DNA of 59,207 bases. Source: an uncultured Bacilli bacterium. Lineage in GTDB: Bacteria > Bacillota_I > Bacilli_A > RF39 > UBA660. The stretch covers positions 1 to 59,207 of the forward strand of contig CAJTXY010000005.1 in the NCBI GenBank assembly GCA_910583685.1. The letters are read 5' to 3'. Shown here one piece after another: positions 56,213-59,207 of the stretch (positions are counted from its first letter, which is position 1; every line of letters begins with the position of its first letter). A model generated the notes under the pieces. The model was not told the DNA's origin. It made no database searches and saw nothing but the letters and a program-made list of their open reading frames with translations. The translations under genes and the position numbers were made by a program.

Positions 56213-59026
56213 TCACAGAATTTTGGTTAAGAATTTACCAGTATAGGATTCTTTTACTTTTGCTACTTCTTCTGGTGTTCCTGTTGCGATAATTTGTCCT
56301 CCCATATCTCCACCTTCAGGTCCTAAGTCAATTATATGATCTGCGACTTTTATCACATCTAGGTTGTGTTCAATTACGACTACAGTATCTTTATTATCTA
56401 CTATTTTTTGTAAAATTGCAAGTAGACGCTTGATATCATGAGTATGGAGTCCTGTTGTTGGTTCATCCAGCACAAATAAGGTTTTTCCAGTGGCTTTTCT
56501 TTGGAGTTCTTTGGCAAGTTTTACACGCTCTGCTTCTCCTCCTGATAAGGTGGGAGCACTCTGGCCTAATTTAATGTAACCTAGTCCTACGTCCTCTAGT
56601 ACTTGCAGTTTATTCTTAATTTTTGGGACATTTTCAAAGAATTTTAGGGCTTCGCTTACTCGCATATCTAGTACGTCGGCAATATTTTTATCTTTATATT
56701 TTATGTTTAGTGTTTCACGATTATATCTTGTACCATTACAAACTTCGCAAGGGACGTACACATCTGGTAGGAAATGCATTTCAATTTTTTTCACACCATC
56801 CCCACGACAAGCTTCACATCTTCCCCCTTTTACATTGAAGGAAAAACGATTTTTTTCATAACCATACATTTTTGCTTCCTTGGTAGTTGTAAATAAAGTT
56901 CTAATATCATCAAACACTCCGGTATAAGTTGCAGGATTACTTCTAGGAGTTCTTCCAATTGGGCTTTGTGAGATTTCAACGATTTTATCTAGATTATCGA
57001 TTCCCAAAATTTTTTTATGTTTTCCAGGTTTATCTTTAGAATGATATAGCTCTTTTGAAATACTTTTACACAAAATCTCGTTAATTAAACTACTCTTTCC
57101 GCTTCCTGATACTCCAGTTATACAAGTGAATGTTCCAAGGGGAATTGTTACATCAATATTTTTTAAATTATTCTCTTCTGCCCCTTTGATCGTCAGTTTC
57201 TTCCCAATGCCTTTTCTTCTCGTTTTTGGTACATCAATACATAATTTCCCACTCAAATACTGTCCCGTCAAACTATTTTCGTTATTCATAACCTCTTCTG
57301 GGGTTCCGATTGCCATTATGCGCCCTCCACGGTCGCCTGCTTCAGGACCAATATCTACTAAATAGTCACTAGCAAGCATTGTATCTGTATCATGTTCTAC
57401 GACAACAAGAGTATTCCCCAAGTTACGCATTTCTAAGAGTGAATTAATTAGACGTTCGTTATCACGTTGATGAAGACCAATACTAGGTTCATCTAGTACA
57501 TAGAGAACTCCTGTTAATCTGGAACCAATTTGTGTTGCTAGGCGAATTCGTTGTGCTTCTCCTCCTGATAATGTTCCCGCACTTCTATTTAATGTTAAAT
57601 ATTCTAGGCCTACGTTTTTTAAGAATTCCAAACGGGAGTTAATTTCTTTTAATACTAGATTCGCAATTTGTTTTTGTTCTTCTGATAATTGTAATTTTTG
57701 AAAGAAAGGCAGCAATTTTTTGATACTGAGACACGTTACTTCATAGATGTTTTTTCCTCCTACTTTTACAGAGAGTACATCGTCATTTAGCCTTGCTCCA
57801 TGACACGTTTCACATTCATACTCTACCATATAGTTTTCTAACCAATCCCTAATCCAAGTACTAGTTGTCTCACGATAACGTCTTTCAAGATTTGTAATAA
57901 TCCCTTCGTAAAAGTCATCACTATTTGTGATGTTTCCACTTTTAGTTGCATAGTGAAAATGAATGATTTCATCACTTCCATAAAGAATAATTTGTCTTTC
58001 TTTTTCTGTTAGTTTTTTAAATGGTTTATCCATATTGATCTTATAATGCTTGCAAACACATTCCAATTTTTTATAATAAATTCCATCTTGATCATCACTT
58101 AATGTTTTTATACATCCTTCATTGATACTTAAATTTTTATCTGGAATTACAAGATCTGGGTCTATTTGTTGCTTTATTCCAAGACCTTTACAATCTGGGC
58201 AAGCTCCAAATGGGGCATTGAAGCTAAAGATATTTGGTTCTAACTCAGGTAGAGAAAATTCACAGTATGGACAGGCGAACGATTCTGAGAATAGTAATTC
58301 TTTTTCCTCATCTCCTAGTATTTGAATAATAACTTTTCCACGTGATAATTTTATCGCCTGCTCTAATGACTCACTTAGTCGACTCCGAACATCTTCCTTT
58401 AAAACAATTCTATCGACGATGACATCAATATTTTCTCGTTTATTTTTATCTAGTGTAATCTCTTCACTTAAGTCAAACATTTCTCCATTGATACGAACTC
58501 TAATATAGCCTTCTTTGCGAAGATTATCGAGTAACTCTTTATGGGTTCCTTTTTCACGATAGGCAACAGGGGCCATAACAATGAGCTTTGTTCCTTCTTT
58601 ATATTCTAGGATTTTATTTGCCATTTCTTCTATACTCTGTGATGTGATTGGAATATTATGATTAGGACAATAAGATATTCCAATACGCGCGAATAAAAGT
58701 CGCAAGTAATCATAGATTTCTGTTACTGTTCCAACTGTAGAACGAGGATTTTTGCTAGTTGTTTTTTGGTCAATACTAATGGCTGGAGAAAGTCCCTCAA
58801 TACTATCGACATCTGGTTTTTCTGTTCCTCCCAAAAATTGACGTGCATATGCTGAGAGGCTTTCTACATAGCGTCTTTGTCCTTCTGCATAAATTGTATC
58901 AAATGCCAAGGAACTTTTTCCACTACCACTTACGCCTGTCATTACAATTAATTTATTTTTAGGTAACTCTAGCGAAACATTTTTTAAGTTATTCTCTCTA
59001 GCACCTTTGATTATAATTTTATCCAT
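56213..59026 (-). CDS. uvrA: Excinuclease ABC subunit A
   Basis: Start at ATG 59024-59026 (AGGTG 6 nt upstream). 937 residues. Two ABC modules: GVSGSGKSSLAFDTIYAEGQRR and GVSGSGKSSLINEILC as Walker A, two LSGGEAQRI/LSGGEAERV signatures. Zinc fingers CPYC...CPDC and CEAC...CEVC. Damage recognition in nucleotide excision repair. Head of the uvrA-yvlD-lgt-trxB-yvcK-whiA line; uvrB is not in the window. Confidence 0.98.
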   Translation of the reverse strand: MDKIIIKGARENNLKNVSLELPKNKLIVMTGVSGSGKSSLAFDTIYAEGQRRYVESLSAYARQFLGGTEKPDVDSIEGLSPAISIDQKTTSKNPRSTVGTVTEIYDYLRLLFARIGISYCPNHNIPITSQSIEEMANKILEYKEGTKLIVMAPVAYREKGTHKELLDNLRKEGYIRVRINGEMFDLSEEITLDKNKRENIDVIVDRIVLKEDVRSRLSESLEQAIKLSRGKVIIQILGDEEKELLFSESFACPYCEFSLPELEPNIFSFNAPFGACPDCKGLGIKQQIDPDLVIPDKNLSINEGCIKTLSDDQDGIYYKKLECVCKHYKINMDKPFKKLTEKERQIILYGSDEIIHFHYATKSGNITNSDDFYEGIITNLERRYRETTSTWIRDWLENYMVEYECETCHGARLNDDVLSVKVGGKNIYEVTCLSIKKLLPFFQKLQLSEEQKQIANLVLKEINSRLEFLKNVGLEYLTLNRSAGTLSGGEAQRIRLATQIGSRLTGVLYVLDEPSIGLHQRDNERLINSLLEMRNLGNTLVVVEHDTDTMLASDYLVDIGPEAGDRGGRIMAIGTPEEVMNNENSLTGQYLSGKLCIDVPKTRRKGIGKKLTIKGAEENNLKNIDVTIPLGTFTCITGVSGSGKSSLINEILCKSISKELYHSKDKPGKHKKILGIDNLDKIVEISQSPIGRTPRSNPATYTGVFDDIRTLFTTTKEAKMYGYEKNRFSFNVKGGRCEACRGDGVKKIEMHFLPDVYVPCEVCNGTRYNRETLNIKYKDKNIADVLDMRVSEALKFFENVPKIKNKLQVLEDVGLGYIKLGQSAPTLSGGEAERVKLAKELQRKATGKTLFVLDEPTTGLHTHDIKRLLAILQKIVDNKDTVVVIEHNLDVIKVADHIIDLGPEGGDMGGQIIATGTPEEVAKVKESYTGKFLTKIL

Positions 59027-59044
59027 AAACTTCACCTGTGTCAT

Positions 59045-59073
59045 ATTATAACACTTTCTTTTTATTTTGTCTT
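59045..59073 (-). promoter_or_regulatory. uvrA promoter
   Basis: Minus strand -10 TATAAT (59045-59050) with a weak -35 AAGACA (59068-59073), spacer 17. The leader would be only about a dozen nucleotides. No LexA-like palindrome was seen. Confidence 0.6.
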
Positions 59074-59108
59074 TAGCAGATTTTACAAAATCTTTTTCAC
59101 AATAAAAA

Positions 59109-59140
59109 GGTTCTATCTTTTGGGTTTTGTTGATAGAACC
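59109..59140. other. Hairpin near right window edge
   Basis: GGTTCTATC (59109-59117) pairs perfectly with GATAGAACC (59132-59140), 14-nt loop, A tract before and TTTCC after. Possibly a terminator of a minus-strand gene from the right or part of a plus-strand leader. Confidence 0.5.
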
Positions 59141-59161
59141 TTTCCTAAATTAAAATTTCAA

Positions 59162-59185
59162 CCGCACCACTAGGTGCGGCTTTTT
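59162..59185 (+). terminator. GC-rich hairpin with T tail
   Basis: CCGCACC (59162-59168), ACTA loop, GGTGCGG (59173-59179), then CTTTTTG. A strong plus-strand terminator or attenuator with no plus-strand gene before it. AAAGGAG at about 59194-59200 suggests a plus-strand gene starting just outside the window. Confidence 0.65.
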
Positions 59186-59207
59186 GATACAATAAAGGAG
59201 CCAAATC

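Noticed and set aside
1..59207. CRISPR arrays, tRNA or rRNA genes, insertion sequences
   Set aside because: No regularly spaced repeats, no cloverleaf with TTC-A and CCA-type ends, no rRNA-like stretch and no transposase were noticed on either strand.

Overview
The window reads as chromosome of an AT-rich, low-GC Bacillota bacterium. TGA is used as a stop (for example adk), so the standard code applies. Spo0A (43017-43793) and a CwlD-type amidase remnant (10784-10939) point to a spore-forming lineage. The whole S10-spc-alpha ribosomal cluster is present in Bacillus order, except that no L30 gene lies between rpsE and rplO. A Bacilli lineage related to uncultured gut or Erysipelotrichia-like groups is my inference; the sequence does not settle it.

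Region A (1 to about 10816) is a mobile island whose left end lies outside the window. It carries two small DNA-binding proteins and an XRE regulator with a divergent promoter, a pMV158-type oriT (1361-1400), and a MobV/Pre relaxase (7167-8447). It has two cargo operons: M20 deacylase - GNAT - TrpRS, and PepD - P-loop kinase - frameshifted GNAT. A caspase-like protease with a membrane-protein partner follows. The M20-GNAT-TrpRS operon sits behind a promoter, a 20-residue leader peptide with one Trp codon, and a chain of mutually exclusive RNA hairpins ending in an intrinsic terminator. This looks like ribosome-mediated attenuation of a tryptophanyl-tRNA synthetase operon on a mobile element, and I consider it the most interesting system here.

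The island's right boundary falls inside a gene whose surviving 5' part encodes a signal/anchor followed by LPL...VDPGH. This is the start of CwlD, and the place fits Bacillus synteny (truA-rplM-rpsI-...-cwlD). The island therefore appears to split a sporulation/germination gene, as skin-type elements do.

Region B (10.9-14.6 kb) holds a secreted or anchored unknown protein, a ZIP metal transporter and a solitary holin-endolysin pair. Region C (14.7-36.6 kb) is the ribosomal superoperon set: rplM-rpsI, truA, a degenerate-looking ECF transporter module, an SDR enzyme, a giant Ig-like type IV pilin-like protein, then rplQ back to rpsJ with an S10-type leader RNA.

Region D (36.6-51.4 kb) holds dinB with a LexA-like box, two paralogous unknown proteins of beta-helix plus coiled-coil appearance, gpmI, a DUF4143 ATPase, spo0A, tpiA, a glycolipid-type glycosyltransferase and its UPF0104 partner, pgk, gap and a nucleoside kinase. 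Region E (51.4-59.2 kb) holds clpP and a uvrA-yvlD-lgt-trxB-yvcK-whiA gene line. No tRNA, rRNA, CRISPR array or transposase was found.
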